Shown here: positions 17,948 to 27,231 of the stretch, piece after piece
How the letters are laid out: every line of letters begins with the position of its first letter
How positions within the stretch are numbered: the stretch's first letter is position 1
Assembly (NCBI GenBank): GCA_027489065.1
Contig: JAIYAM010000002.1
Span: 1-64,000 of the forward strand
Direction: 5' to 3'
Source of the DNA: Erythrobacteraceae bacterium
GTDB taxonomy: Bacteria; Pseudomonadota; Alphaproteobacteria; Sphingomonadales; Sphingomonadaceae
DNA: 64,000 nucleotides
Translations under genes and position numbers: made by a program
The notes under the pieces: model-generated
The model's database searches: none
What the model saw: only the letters and a program-made list of their open reading frames with translations
Told to the model about the DNA's origin: nothing

Positions 17948-18591
17948 CCGGCGCATGGCTCGCAGTCGCCGCGCTCGCGCTTGCGGCTTTCGCTGTTGCG
18001 GTGCTGGTGATGAAGCTCCCGCGCCAAGGGATGACGCTGTTCGGCGCCGCTCTGGTGTTCGGCCTCACCGGCTATGCCTGGCAGGGCTCGCCCGGACAGC
18101 CTTCGGCACCCAAGCCGCGGGTCGAACAGGCAGGCGAGCAGGGCGCAGCGATGGTCGAAGGCCGGGCCGCGCTGTTCGACCGCACTCAGCCGCCGCCCGA
18201 TTATCTTGTCACCTCCGACGCCTTCGCCCGCCGCGGCCAGTTCGAGGATGCCGCCATGCTGCTCCAGCGGGGACTCAGGCAGAACCCCAACGATCTGGAG
18301 AGCTGGCTGGCGCTCGGCATGGCTCTGGTCGGGCACGCGGATGGTTTCGTGACTCCGGCTGCGGTGCAGGCCTTCGGCCGCGCCAAGGCGATTGATCCAC
18401 GGCATCCGGGCGCCGAATACTTCCTGGGCTATGCCTATCTCCAGAGCGGTGAGGTGATCGCGGCGCGCAACGTCTGGAAGGGGTTGCTGGCGAACTCTCC
18501 CCCGGACGCCCCGTGGGTTGAGGGCCTGAATGCCGAAGTCGCGCGGCTCGACGACATGATCGCGCGCGCGCCGATGCTGCAAGGTCAGTGA
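17944..18591 (+). CDS. ccmI: TPR protein of cytochrome c maturation, CcmI-like
   Basis: Likely the apocytochrome-binding chaperone of system I. The 215 residues have two N-terminal hydrophobic segments (about 4-22 and 29-47), then a linker and TPR repeats (DAFARRGQFEDAAMLLQRGL, LESWLALGMAL, PGAEYFLGYAYLQSGEVIAA). It is shorter than the E. coli CcmH-fused form. Last gene of the ccm cluster; a weak inverted repeat follows before kup. Confidence 0.85.
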   Translation: MTGAWLAVAALALAAFAVAVLVMKLPRQGMTLFGAALVFGLTGYAWQGSPGQPSAPKPRVEQAGEQGAAMVEGRAALFDRTQPPPDYLVTSDAFARRGQFEDAAMLLQRGLRQNPNDLESWLALGMALVGHADGFVTPAAVQAFGRAKAIDPRHPGAEYFLGYAYLQSGEVIAARNVWKGLLANSPPDAPWVEGLNAEVARLDDMIARAPMLQGQ

Positions 18592-18731
18592 CCACCGCTG
18601 TGTCCCGCCCATGACGGCGAGTGGGACGTTGTTGCAGGTGCTAATGCGCAGTGCTAGGCGCGCGGCCTTGCCGGCGACGAGTCGTTCGCAGCCGATGGGC
18701 AGTACCGCGGGACCCGGGAAATCCGATTGAC

Positions 18732-20693
18732 ATGAGCAGCACAGCAAACACCGCCGACCCTGCTTCTGCGCCGGCTCCGGAGCAGGGTCACGGTCATGGG
18801 CACGGGCACAAGGCCTCCACCGCTGCGCTCGTGGTCGGCGCTATCGGGGTGGTGTTCGGCGACATCGGCACCAGCCCGCTCTACGCTTTCCGCGAGACCT
18901 TCGCTTCTCACCACGGCGCTCCCGGCATCTCGCCCGACGCGGACCATATCCACGGGGTCCTGAGCCTCGTCTTCTGGTCGATGATGATGGTGGTGACGGT
19001 GAAATACGTCCTGACCATCATGCGCGCCGACAACGGCGGCGAGGGCGGGAGCCTCGCATTGCTGGCACTTATCAAAAGGCGGGCATCGACCGCCGGCTGG
19101 ACGCGCCCGCTGGTGCTGCTCGGCGTGTTCGCGACCGCGCTGTTCTACGGCGACAGCATGATCACCCCGGCGATCTCGGTGCTATCGGCGACCGAGGGCG
19201 TGAAATACATCGTCCCCGGGTTCGAGCCGTGGATCGTGCCGACAGCGGTGGCGATCCTGTTCGGCCTCTTCGCGATCCAGTCGCGCGGGACGGACCGGGT
19301 GGGCAAGCTGTTCGGCCCGGTGATGCTGACCTATTTCTCGATGCTCGCGGTGCTCGGGGTGATGCACCTCACCGCCGATCCGGCGATCATTCTCGAGACG
19401 ATCAATCCGCTGAACGCGCTGCGCTTCTTTGCGGATGACGGCTTCGTCGCCTTCGTCGCTCTGGGCAGCGTCGTGCTGGCGGTGACCGGCGCCGAGGCGC
19501 TGTATGCCGACATGGGGCATTTCGGGCGCAAGCCGATCGGCATTTCTTGGCTGACCTTCGTCTATCCCGCGCTGATGCTCAACTACATGGGGCAGGGCGC
19601 GCTGATCCTGTCGCAGACCTCGCCCGAGGCGGCGGCCGCGCTGGTCAAGGATCCGTTCTTCCTGATGATCCCCGACATGGTCCGCGTGCCGGTGATCGTC
19701 ATCGCCCTGTTCGCGACGATTATCGCCAGCCAGGCGGTGATTTCGGGTGCCTTCAGCCTCACCCAGCAGGCGATCCAGCTGGGCTTCATCCCGCGCATGG
19801 AGATCCGCCACACCAGCGCCTCGGCCGCGGGGCAGATCTACATCCCGGCAGTCAACTGGGGCCTGATGGTCATGGTGATCCTGCTGGTGCTGTTCTTCCA
19901 GTCGTCGACCAACCTTGCCGCAGCTTACGGCATCGCGGTCACAGGGGCGATGTTCATCGACACCCTGCTGCTCGCCGCGGTGCTGTTCTCGCTCTGGAAA
20001 TGGCCGCTGTGGAAGGGCCTGCCGCTGGTGATCGCCTTCCTGATCGTCGACATCGCCTATTTCGGCGCGAACCTCATCAAGGTGCCGAGCGGGGGCTGGG
20101 TGCCGCTGCTGATCGGCTTTGTCATCTTCACCCTGCTCACCACATGGTCACGCGGGCGCGAGCTGATGAGGGCGAGCATGACCGAAGGTTCGCTGCCGAT
20201 CGAGATCTTTGCCAAGAGCGCGCAGAACTCGGCGACCCGCGTGCCCGGCACGGCGGTGTTCATGGCCTCGACCAATTCCGGCGTGCCCTCGGCGCTGCTC
20301 CACAACATCAAGCACAACAAGGTGCTGCACGAACGCGTGCTGATCCTCACGGTTCAGGTGCGCGGGATGCCCTATGTCGACGAGGCGGAGCGGTACGAGT
20401 GCAAGAGCCTCGGCAACGGCTTCTACCGGGTGACGATCTACTGCGGCTTCCTCGAGGAGACCGACGTGCCGCGGCTGATGAGCACGCTGACGCTGTGTGA
20501 CGGCGCCTTCGACATGATGCAGACCAGCTTCTTCCTGTCGCGCCAGACGCTGCTGCCATCGAGCAAGCCCGGCATGGCGATCTGGCGCGAGAAGCTGTTC
20601 GCCTGGATGCTGCGCAACGCGGCAAGCGCAATGGCCTTCTTCCGCCTGCCCACCAACCGCGTGGTCGAGCTCGGAAGCCAGGTGGAAATCTGA
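18732..20693 (+). CDS. kup: Potassium uptake protein Kup
   Basis: Proton-coupled K+ importer of the KUP/HAK/KT family. The 653 residues contain 12 membrane helices. The signature [19 protein letters not shown] is in the first helix, followed by [17 protein letters not shown] and the [14 protein letters not shown] motif. A cytoplasmic C-terminal third (from about residue 470) is typical. The N-terminus before the first helix carries alternating Gly-His (GHGHGHGHK), unusual for the family and possibly metal-binding. ATG 18732 was chosen over upstream options because it gives the shortest non-hydrophobic leader. Confidence 0.95.
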   Translation: MSSTANTADPASAPAPEQGHGHGHGHKASTAALVVGAIGVVFGDIGTSPLYAFRETFASHHGAPGISPDADHIHGVLSLVFWSMMMVVTVKYVLTIMRADNGGEGGSLALLALIKRRASTAGWTRPLVLLGVFATALFYGDSMITPAISVLSATEGVKYIVPGFEPWIVPTAVAILFGLFAIQSRGTDRVGKLFGPVMLTYFSMLAVLGVMHLTADPAIILETINPLNALRFFADDGFVAFVALGSVVLAVTGAEALYADMGHFGRKPIGISWLTFVYPALMLNYMGQGALILSQTSPEAAAALVKDPFFLMIPDMVRVPVIVIALFATIIASQAVISGAFSLTQQAIQLGFIPRMEIRHTSASAAGQIYIPAVNWGLMVMVILLVLFFQSSTNLAAAYGIAVTGAMFIDTLLLAAVLFSLWKWPLWKGLPLVIAFLIVDIAYFGANLIKVPSGGWVPLLIGFVIFTLLTTWSRGRELMRASMTEGSLPIEIFAKSAQNSATRVPGTAVFMASTNSGVPSALLHNIKHNKVLHERVLILTVQVRGMPYVDEAERYECKSLGNGFYRVTIYCGFLEETDVPRLMSTLTLCDGAFDMMQTSFFLSRQTLLPSSKPGMAIWREKLFAWMLRNAASAMAFFRLPTNRVVELGSQVEI

Positions 20694-20695
20694 GC

Positions 20696-21172
20696 TTGCG
20701 AGGGTTCGCCGGTGCAGGCCTTGCGCTGGTCATGGCACTGGCGGCTTGCGCGCCGGAGCAGGGCAGCGAGACGCGAGACCCCGCGCAGCAGGAGGCGCCG
20801 ATGACGAATCCGGTCGTTCATTTCGAAATCCCTGTCACCGACCTGGACCGGGCTATCGCCTTCTACGAAGCGGTGTTCGGCTACAGGCTCGAGCGTGCGG
20901 AGGTCGATGGTTACCAGATGGCGTTCTACCCGCGCGCCGACGGAAAGCCGGGGGCGAGCGGCGCGCTCGCGAAGGGCGACGTGTATCGCCCCTCGCATGA
21001 TGGCCCCGTGATCTATTTCGATGTGCCCGATATCGACGCCGTCATGGCGCGGGCAACGGCGCGGGGCGCCAAGGTGCTCTATCCCAAAAAGGACATCGGC
21101 GAAGCGGGCTTTGTCGGCGAGATCGAGGACAGCGAGGGCAACCGGATCGCCCTCAGTCAGGCAAAGTCCTGA
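20696..21172 (+). CDS. VOC (glyoxalase-fold) protein, possibly a lipoprotein
   Basis: Single-domain vicinal-oxygen-chelate protein; the reaction is unknown. The VOC core starts at VVHFEIPVTDLDRAIAFYE and ends at DSEGNRIALSQ. From TTG 20696 the protein has 158 residues and begins with a hydrophobic stretch ending in the lipobox LAAC (Cys at residue 19) and a polar linker, predicting an outer- or inner-membrane lipoprotein. ATG 20801 has a near-perfect AGGAGG five to six bases upstream and would give a 123-residue cytoplasmic protein. The 35 extra codons keep the GC-rich third positions of real coding DNA, so the longer form is listed. The stop directly abuts the yciB stop on the other strand. 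Confidence 0.75.
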   Translation: MRGFAGAGLALVMALAACAPEQGSETRDPAQQEAPMTNPVVHFEIPVTDLDRAIAFYEAVFGYRLERAEVDGYQMAFYPRADGKPGASGALAKGDVYRPSHDGPVIYFDVPDIDAVMARATARGAKVLYPKKDIGEAGFVGEIEDSEGNRIALSQAKS

Positions 21173-21823
21173 TCAGCTGCCCGTCGGCGGCTCGTCCTTC
21201 AGGGGCTCGTCCTTGTCCTCGAAGTTCAGACCGTGCTTCATCAGCATCGGGATCTGGCTGAAGGTGAACAGGAAAGTCAGCGGCAGGAACACCCAGATCT
21301 TGGCCCAAAGCCAGCCTTCGAAGTCCATCTGTGCGCGCAAGACTTCGTTGAGGCCCGCCAGCACCAGGAAGAACACCCCCCAGTTGCGCGACAGCTTGAG
21401 CCAGCCTGCATCGCTCAGCCCCTCGAAGGCGGCTTCCAGCAGGATGCGCAGGAGCGCCTTCCCGGCAAAGAACCCGCCCAGCAGCACCACGCCGAAGACC
21501 GCGTAGATGATGGTCGGCTTCAACTGCACGAAGGTCGGGTCGCCGAAGAAGATGGTGAGGCTCCCGAAGCCGACGATCAGCGCGGTCGAGAACCACAGCA
21601 TCGGCGAAACCTTGCCGAGCCGCCACTTGGAGATCAGCAGCGCGGCGATCGCGGCGACCATGAAAGCCCCGGTGCCGGCGATGATCGCGGCAAGCTCTCC
21701 GGCGGCATTGGGCGTGGCCGGTGCGTTCCAGCGGTAGGCGCCGAGGAATACCAGCAACGGTCCGTAGTCGACCGCGACATTGAGCCAGCTTGAGGCGGCC
21801 TTTTTCGTTTCGTTCTCGCTCAT
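21173..21823 (-). CDS. Septation/inner-membrane-spanning protein YciB (IspZ family)
   Basis: Polytopic inner-membrane protein of the YciB/IspZ family, linked to cell envelope and septation; the molecular role is not settled. It has 216 residues and about five to six helices. The family pattern SKWRLGKVSPMLWFSTALI and GDPTFVQLKPTIIYAVFG is clear, followed by RNWGVFF and LNEVLRAQ. ATG 21823 overlaps the ftsY stop (TGATG); a GTG one codon earlier is less likely. Last gene of the dapF-mtaB-ftsY-yciB run. Confidence 0.92.
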   Translation of the reverse strand: MSENETKKAASSWLNVAVDYGPLLVFLGAYRWNAPATPNAAGELAAIIAGTGAFMVAAIAALLISKWRLGKVSPMLWFSTALIVGFGSLTIFFGDPTFVQLKPTIIYAVFGVVLLGGFFAGKALLRILLEAAFEGLSDAGWLKLSRNWGVFFLVLAGLNEVLRAQMDFEGWLWAKIWVFLPLTFLFTFSQIPMLMKHGLNFEDKDEPLKDEPPTGS

Positions 21824-22749
21824 CACGCAACCCCCGCGATGACCCGCGCGACCAAGTCGGGGTCGAAGGGCCGCAAATCCTCCATCTTCTCGCCGACGCC
21901 GATCGCGTGGATGGGGAGGCCATATTGCTCGGCCGCTGCGACCAGAACGCCGCCGCGCGCGGTGCCGTCGAGCTTGGTCATGATCAGGCCGGTGACGCCC
22001 GCGACTTCCTTGAAGACGTCGATCTGCGACAGGGCATTCTGGCCGTTGGTGGCATCGAGCACCAGCACCACATCGTGCGGCGCCTCGGCGTTGAGGCGCC
22101 CGAGCACGCGGCGGATCTTGGCGAGCTCCTCCATTAACTCCTTCTTGTTCTGGAGCCGCCCGGCGGTGTCGACGATCAGCGCGTCGATCCCGGTGTCGGT
22201 CGCCTGCTTGACCGCATCGAACACGATCGCCGCCGGATCGCCGCCTTCCGGTCCACGCACGAGGTCGACGCCGATGCGGCCCGCCCAGGTCGCAAGCTGC
22301 CCGATCGCGGCGGCGCGGAAGGTGTCGCCCGCCGCCAGCAGCACGCCGTAGTCGTCCTCCTGAAAGAGGTGCGCGAGCTTGGCGATGGTGGTGGTCTTGC
22401 CGCTGCCATTCACGCCGATCACGAGGATTACCTGGGGCCGCGGGAAGGCGGTGATCTCGAGCGGCTTTGCCACCGGACGCAGGATCGCGGCGATCTCCTC
22501 GGCGACCGCCTCGCGCAGTTCGCGGGTGGTGATCTCTAGCCCGAAGCGCTTCTCGGACAGCTTGGCGCGAATGCGGGCCGCAGCCGCCGGGCCGAGGTCG
22601 GACATGATCAGCGCGTCCTCGAGGTCGTCCAGGGTCGCGTTGTCGAGCTTTGCCGAGCCGCCGGCGGCGCCGGGCAGGTTGGCGGTGAGCCGCTCGGAGG
22701 TCTTGGCGAAGCCGCCGAACAGGCGCTGCGTCCAGCTGGTTTCACTCAT
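21823..22749 (-). CDS. ftsY: Signal recognition particle receptor FtsY
   Basis: SRP receptor GTPase that delivers ribosome-nascent chain complexes to SecYEG. The 308 residues comprise the N domain (about 1-100) and the G domain. G1 is GVNGSGKTTT at 112-121, then DTFRAAA, DTAGR, TKLDGTARGG and the closing GVGEKMEDLRPF. There is no long acidic A domain, as is usual in alphaproteobacteria. ATG 22749 overlaps the mtaB stop by 4 bases. Confidence 0.96.
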   Translation of the reverse strand: MSETSWTQRLFGGFAKTSERLTANLPGAAGGSAKLDNATLDDLEDALIMSDLGPAAAARIRAKLSEKRFGLEITTRELREAVAEEIAAILRPVAKPLEITAFPRPQVILVIGVNGSGKTTTIAKLAHLFQEDDYGVLLAAGDTFRAAAIGQLATWAGRIGVDLVRGPEGGDPAAIVFDAVKQATDTGIDALIVDTAGRLQNKKELMEELAKIRRVLGRLNAEAPHDVVLVLDATNGQNALSQIDVFKEVAGVTGLIMTKLDGTARGGVLVAAAEQYGLPIHAIGVGEKMEDLRPFDPDLVARVIAGVA

Positions 22750-23921
22750 GCGAGCAGGCCCTCCCTGAGGCCGCTTGGGGTCACGTCGATGATCTGGCCG
22801 GCCGCCTTGCCGAGGGGCAGGGCGACGCGGGCGTAGTTTGGCGCATAGCCCGTGCCGTCGCGTTCGGCGAGGACGGGCAGCGTTTCGCCCACAAGGCTGG
22901 CAAGCCACACGGCGCGGCGCGAGGCGGCCCGTTCCCGCAGTGCGGCGGCGCGGGCCTTCACCACGTCACGCGAAACCTGCGGCATGCGCGCGGCGGGGGT
23001 GCCGGGGCGGGGCGAGTAGGGGAAGACATGGGCGTGGACGATGTCGAGCTCGTCGATGATGGACAGGTTTTCGGCATGGTGCCCCTCCTCCTCGGTCGGA
23101 AAGCCGGCGATCAGGTCCGCGCCGACCGCGATCCCGGGGCGCAGCGCCTTGAGGCGCGCGACCAGTTCCACCGCATCGGCCCTGAGGTGGCGGCGCTTCA
23201 TGCGCTTCAACATCAGGTCCGCGCCGTGCTGGAGCGAGAGGTGGAGGTGCGGCATGAGCCGCGGCTCGTGCACCAGCAGCTCGAACAGGAGCGGGTCGAT
23301 CTCGATCCCGTCGACCGAGGAAAGGCGCAAGCGGGCCAGAGCGGGGAAGGCGGCAAGAATCGCCCCCACCAGCATGCCGAGGCGCGGCTCGCCTGGCAGA
23401 TCATGGCCCCACGAGGTGAGGTCCACCCCGGTCAGCACGACTTCCCTTGCGCCCGCTGTCAGATGCCTTTCGATTTCCCGCAGGACTTCGCTGACCGGCA
23501 AGGAACGGCTCGCGCCGCGCCCCTGCGGGATGACGCAGAAGGTGCAGGCATGGTCGCAGCCGTTCTGCACGGCGACGAAGGCGCGGGTGCGGGCCGGGGG
23601 GATGGGGGCTGCTTCGCCCGGCACGTTCCATGCCCTCGGGTCGAGTTTGGCCGCGTTTGCGACGAGGGCGTCAACTTCGTCCATCGCGCCTATGCCTGCG
23701 CGGTCGATCTCTGCCGCGCAGCCGGTCACTACCAGCCGCGCCGCCGGATGATCGCGCCGGGCCCGCCGGATCGCCTTGCGCGTCTGGCTGAGCGCCTCGG
23801 CCGTGACCGCGCAGGAATTGATCACCACGAGATCTCTCTCGTCCGCCAGCATCGCCCGCATCCGCTCGCTTTCGGCGATGTTCATGCGGCAGCCGAGCGA
23901 GACGATGTGCGGGGCATTCAC
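22746..23921 (-). CDS. mtaB: tRNA t6A37 methylthiotransferase MtaB
   Basis: Radical-SAM enzyme that converts t6A to ms2t6A at position 37 of ANN-decoding tRNAs. The 391 residues hold the N-terminal methylthiotransferase domain with three cluster cysteines (Cys11, Cys37, Cys68) and the radical-SAM motif CDHACTFC (Cys122, 126, 129). The short C-terminal TRAM-like part is consistent with MtaB rather than MiaB or RimO. The GTG start at 23921 overlaps the dapF stop (GTGA) and gives NAPHIVSLGCRMN directly. Confidence 0.92.
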   Translation of the reverse strand: MNAPHIVSLGCRMNIAESERMRAMLADERDLVVINSCAVTAEALSQTRKAIRRARRDHPAARLVVTGCAAEIDRAGIGAMDEVDALVANAAKLDPRAWNVPGEAAPIPPARTRAFVAVQNGCDHACTFCVIPQGRGASRSLPVSEVLREIERHLTAGAREVVLTGVDLTSWGHDLPGEPRLGMLVGAILAAFPALARLRLSSVDGIEIDPLLFELLVHEPRLMPHLHLSLQHGADLMLKRMKRRHLRADAVELVARLKALRPGIAVGADLIAGFPTEEEGHHAENLSIIDELDIVHAHVFPYSPRPGTPAARMPQVSRDVVKARAAALRERAASRRAVWLASLVGETLPVLAERDGTGYAPNYARVALPLGKAAGQIIDVTPSGLREGLLA

Positions 23922-24745
23922 GCGAAGGCGTCCCAGTCGAACGTCCCGCGGAAGCTCTCCGCCGCCGGCCCGCTCATCCGGATCGTGCCGCCGGGCTGCC
24001 ATGCGATGACGAGGTCCCCGCCGGGGAGGGTCACGCGCACCGGGCTGCCAACGAGGCCGCGCCGGATCGCCGCAACCGCCGTGGCACAGGCGCCGGTGCC
24101 GCAGGCCCGCGTCAGGCCCGCGCCGCGCTCCCAAACCCGCAGCTTGAGGTGATCCGGCCCCGCGAGGCTCGCGACATTCACGTTGACCCGCTCGGGGAAG
24201 AGCGGGTCGTGCTCGATCACGGGGCCGAGCCTGTCGAGCTCCACCGCATCGGCGTCATCGACGAAGAAAATCGCGTGAGGGTTGCCGACATTGACCGCCA
24301 TCGGGCCTTCGAGGCTCTCCCAACCCACCGGCATGGCGGACGTGTCCATCGCATAGGCGAGCGGGATCGCGTCCCAATCGAAGCGCGGGCTCCCCATGTC
24401 GACGCGCGCGCCGCCTTCGAGCGGTTCCAGCGCGATCGGCCCGCCGCCCGTCTCGATCACCGCCGCTTCGCCGTGGAGCAGGGCGACGGCGCGCGCGGCA
24501 TTGCCGCAGGCCTCGACCTCGCTGCCATCGCTGTTGAAGATCCGCATCCGGAAGGCGTGCCCTGCCTCTGGCGCCGCGCTCGGCTCCAGCAACACCAGCT
24601 GGTCGAAACCGATCCCGGTGCGGCGATCGCCCAGTGCACGCGCAACCTGTGCGGTCATTGCCGGCAGGGGGGTCTCGCGCGCATCGAGCACGACGAAATC
24701 ATTGCCGAGGCCGTGCATCTTGATGAAGGGGATCGCGTGGGTCAC
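23918..24745 (-). CDS. dapF: Diaminopimelate epimerase
   Basis: Interconverts LL- and meso-diaminopimelate for lysine and peptidoglycan. It has 275 residues from GTG 24745. The two catalytic cysteines are Cys80 (VEACGNAAR) and Cys215 (TRACGTGACAT), each at the base of one half of the symmetrical fold. The start was set at GTG 24745 because the family begins a few residues before PFIKMHGLGNDF; TTG 24769 and GTG 24763 are alternatives. First gene of a four-gene operon whose members overlap by 1-4 bases. Confidence 0.95.
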   Translation of the reverse strand: MTHAIPFIKMHGLGNDFVVLDARETPLPAMTAQVARALGDRRTGIGFDQLVLLEPSAAPEAGHAFRMRIFNSDGSEVEACGNAARAVALLHGEAAVIETGGGPIALEPLEGGARVDMGSPRFDWDAIPLAYAMDTSAMPVGWESLEGPMAVNVGNPHAIFFVDDADAVELDRLGPVIEHDPLFPERVNVNVASLAGPDHLKLRVWERGAGLTRACGTGACATAVAAIRRGLVGSPVRVTLPGGDLVIAWQPGGTIRMSGPAAESFRGTFDWDAFA

Positions 24746-24811
24746 GGGTGCGCATCTATGCACGCGCAAGGCCCGCGTCCAGTCCCGCCGGTGCCGGCCG
24801 GCGGGCGGATA

Positions 24812-26503
24812 TCAGGGCTTGGCGCGCTGGCGCTTGGCTGCCTCGCTCGCCGCGGCAAGTGCCGGCTTGGGCGCATCGGCGAGGGGCAAGGCGAGCCTGC
24901 CCGCCACTTTCAGCCGTGTACGCACCGCCTCGGCATCCTCGGGCTGGCCGTAGAGATAGCCCTGCGCCTTCAGCCGTCCCATGCTCTTCAACGCCTTGAG
25001 GATGTCCTCGTCCTCGACCCCTTCCGCGGTCAGCGGCAGGTCGAGCCCGCGGCCCAGGGTGATGATCGCGTCGACCAGACGGGTACGATTGGCCGGCTCG
25101 CGCAGTTCGCTGATGAAGCTGCGGTCGATCTTGAGGCGGTCGAAGGGCAGGTTGCGCAGCTGTTCGAGGCTCGAATAGCCCGTGCCGAAGTCGTCGAGCG
25201 CGATCTGCACGCCCTGGTTGCGCAGCGAGGTGATCATCGAGCGCACCAGGCCGATGTTCTCGTGCAGGCAGCTTTCGGTGATCTCGATCTCCAGTCGGCG
25301 GGCCGGGAAATTGGCGGCGACCAGCATCTTGAGCAGGCGTTGGGCGAACCACGGATCGCGCAGCTGCACCGGCGAGATGTTGATCGAAAGCGTGAGCGCG
25401 TCATCCCATTCGCGCGCGTCGGCGAAGGCCTTTTCCATGAGCCGTTCGGAGAGCTCGCTGATCAGGCCGATCTCCTCGGCGACCGGCACGAAGATGTCGG
25501 GGCTGATCAGGCCGAACTGCGGGGAGCGCCAGCGGGCGAGCATCTCGAAGCCGACCAGATCCCCGGTTTCGACGTCGATCTGCTGCTCGTAATAGGGCAC
25601 GAATTCGCCGCGAGACAGCCCGCGGCGCAGGCCGGTTTCCAGCTGGTGCCGGAAGCGAAGTTCGCTCTCCATGCTCGGCTCGAACCAGAAATAGCGGTTC
25701 CGGCCCTGCTTCTTGGCCTGGTAGAGCGCCATGTCGGCACGGTGCATCAGGCTTGCCGCGTCGACCACTTCGCCGATCGTGCCGTCGGGTTCGTGATCGG
25801 CGGCGATGCCGACCGACAGGGTGATGTCGATCGTCACCTCGGGCAGCCTCAGCGGTTCGCCGAAGGCCTCGAACAGGCGGATGGTGAGATCGTCGACCCG
25901 TTCCGGATGGCCCACGGGGAAGGACACCACGAAGGCGAATTCGTCGCCCCCGAGCCGCGCCAGACGGGCCTCGCGCGGGAGCAGGCCGCGGATCCTGTCG
26001 CACAGCATCACGAGCACCGCATCGCCGATCACGTGGCCATGCATGTCGTTGATCTGCTTAAAATTATCGAGATCGATCATGCAATAGGCGACCGCCTCGC
26101 CGCGCAGTGCGGCGCGGTCCCGGATCTCCTCGGTCGCCTCGAACATCGAGCGGCGGTTGAGGCACTGGGTGAGCGGATCGGTGGAGGCGAGCACCTGCGC
26201 GCGAGCTTCGGCGCGGCGGCGTTCATCGATCTCGCGCGTCAGCTCGCGGTAGCGCCGCCAGCCGAAGATAATCAGCGCGATATTGAGCAGCAGCGCATTG
26301 GCGAGCACCATGTCCGGCTTGCCGCCATTGCCGAACAGCGCCTGGAGCGCCTGCGGCAGCACGGAGCCCCCGGTGCCGAGCAACAGGATGATCGATGCCG
26401 CCGCGATTCCCAGCGCGACGAAATCGCGCTCGGCTTGCTGCAGCGGATTGTCTGGCTCTTTGTCGGTCAAAGCATCCTGCCCCGTTCGGCTCTTCTGCGT
26501 CAT
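24812..26503 (-). CDS. Membrane GGDEF/EAL cyclic-di-GMP protein
   Basis: Bifunctional-type cyclic-di-GMP enzyme. The 563 residues start with two membrane helices (about 28-45 and 65-81), then a short coiled linker, a GGDEF domain with intact GGDEF at 185-189, and an EAL domain from about 295. The EAL signature reads EML (320-322), with ITESCL, DDFGTGYSSL and KIDRSFI retained, so phosphodiesterase activity is likely. The C-terminal 40 residues are Ala/Lys-rich. Single-gene unit; a small inverted repeat AATCGG-CGC-CCGATT lies at 26533-26547 upstream. Confidence 0.93.
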   Translation of the reverse strand: MTQKSRTGQDALTDKEPDNPLQQAERDFVALGIAAASIILLLGTGGSVLPQALQALFGNGGKPDMVLANALLLNIALIIFGWRRYRELTREIDERRRAEARAQVLASTDPLTQCLNRRSMFEATEEIRDRAALRGEAVAYCMIDLDNFKQINDMHGHVIGDAVLVMLCDRIRGLLPREARLARLGGDEFAFVVSFPVGHPERVDDLTIRLFEAFGEPLRLPEVTIDITLSVGIAADHEPDGTIGEVVDAASLMHRADMALYQAKKQGRNRYFWFEPSMESELRFRHQLETGLRRGLSRGEFVPYYEQQIDVETGDLVGFEMLARWRSPQFGLISPDIFVPVAEEIGLISELSERLMEKAFADAREWDDALTLSINISPVQLRDPWFAQRLLKMLVAANFPARRLEIEITESCLHENIGLVRSMITSLRNQGVQIALDDFGTGYSSLEQLRNLPFDRLKIDRSFISELREPANRTRLVDAIITLGRGLDLPLTAEGVEDEDILKALKSMGRLKAQGYLYGQPEDAEAVRTRLKVAGRLALPLADAPKPALAAASEAAKRQRAKP

Positions 26504-26639
26504 TCATCGCAGGGCGCGCTAAACATCGGGTTAATCGGCGCCCGATTCCGGCGCATGTGGAGGGCATTTTCGGGGGGCTTGGCTTGGCCCGTGCAGGCGG
26601 GCTACGGGAGCTTCGTCACGCATGGGAGCACGCGCGCAA

Positions 26640-27047
26640 ATGGCCTACTGGCTGATGAAATCCGAACCCTTCAAATACAGCTGGGACCACCTCGTTGCCG
26701 AGGGCGAGGGGACCTGGGATGGCGTGCGCAACTATCTGGCGCGCAACAACTTAATGGCGATGGAAGTGGGCGACGAGGCGTTCTTCTACCACAGCCGCGA
26801 GGGGCTGGAGATCGTCGGCATCTGCACCGTCAGCGTCGCTGGGATCGGCGATCCCACCGACGAGACCGGCAAGTGGGCGGCGGTCAAGGTCAAGCCGAAG
26901 CAGAAGCTCGCCCGGCCGGTGACGCTCGCCGCGATCAAGGCCGAGCCGCGGCTGGCCGCAATGGAGCTGGTCCGCCTGTCGCGATTGTCGGTCTGCGGTG
27001 TCACGCCGGAGGAATGGCAGGTTATCCTCGAGATGGCTGCGGCCTGA
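26640..27047 (+). CDS. EVE domain protein
   Basis: PUA-like EVE domain protein, a family thought to bind modified bases in DNA or RNA. The 135 residues form one domain: AYWLMKSEPFKYSWDHL at the start, GTWDGVRNYLARNNL, then GDEAFFYHSREGLEIVGI and the C-terminal VTPEEWQVIL. ATG 26640 gives the usual MAYWLMKSEP start. A parS-like palindrome begins 12 bases after the stop codon. Confidence 0.93.
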   Translation: MAYWLMKSEPFKYSWDHLVAEGEGTWDGVRNYLARNNLMAMEVGDEAFFYHSREGLEIVGICTVSVAGIGDPTDETGKWAAVKVKPKQKLARPVTLAAIKAEPRLAAMELVRLSRLSVCGVTPEEWQVILEMAAA

Positions 27048-27058
27048 CCCCTGAACAG

Positions 27059-27082
27059 CCAATGTTTCACGCGAAACATTGG
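27059..27082. promoter_or_regulatory. parS-like ParB-binding palindrome (site 1)
   Basis: The 16-base core TGTTTCACGCGAAACA (27063-27078) differs by one base from the bacterial parS consensus TGTTTCACGTGAAACA. The dyad extends to 12 bases on each side with a single mismatch pair. It is intergenic, just downstream of the EVE gene, and is followed directly by the 11-bp repeat array. It could also act as a hairpin for the upstream transcript. Confidence 0.65.
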
Positions 27083-27146
27083 TCTGGGAGGGGTCTAAGG
27101 GGGGGCTAGCAGAGGTCTAACAGGGGTCTGGGCCGGGTCTGGAGTG
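27081..27146. repeat. Six tandem 11-bp units, GGTCTRRNNGG (array 1)
   Basis: Units read GGTCTGGGAGG, GGTCTAAGGGG, GGGCTAGCAGA, GGTCTAACAGG, GGTCTGGGCCG and GGTCTGGAGTG, each starting exactly 11 bases after the last. The array touches the parS-like palindrome. The same unit recurs beside the second parS-like site at 59.1 kb. Confidence 0.75.
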
Positions 27147-27231
27147 ACTTAATCGCCGCTTGCGGCCGGTCTGGGACAGGGCCGCCTTTCAACCCCCTGT
27201 CCCGGCCACGCCACTGCCTGACCCGAACAGC

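Noticed and set aside
18592..18731. Possible riboswitch upstream of kup
   Set aside because: Cyclic-di-AMP riboswitches are not expected in this phylum, and no conserved core was seen, only a weak inverted repeat.
24149..27109. A 986-codon open frame on the plus strand
   Set aside because: It lies opposite dapF and the GGDEF/EAL gene, has the Arg/His/Asp-rich composition of antisense frames in GC-rich DNA, and no domain.
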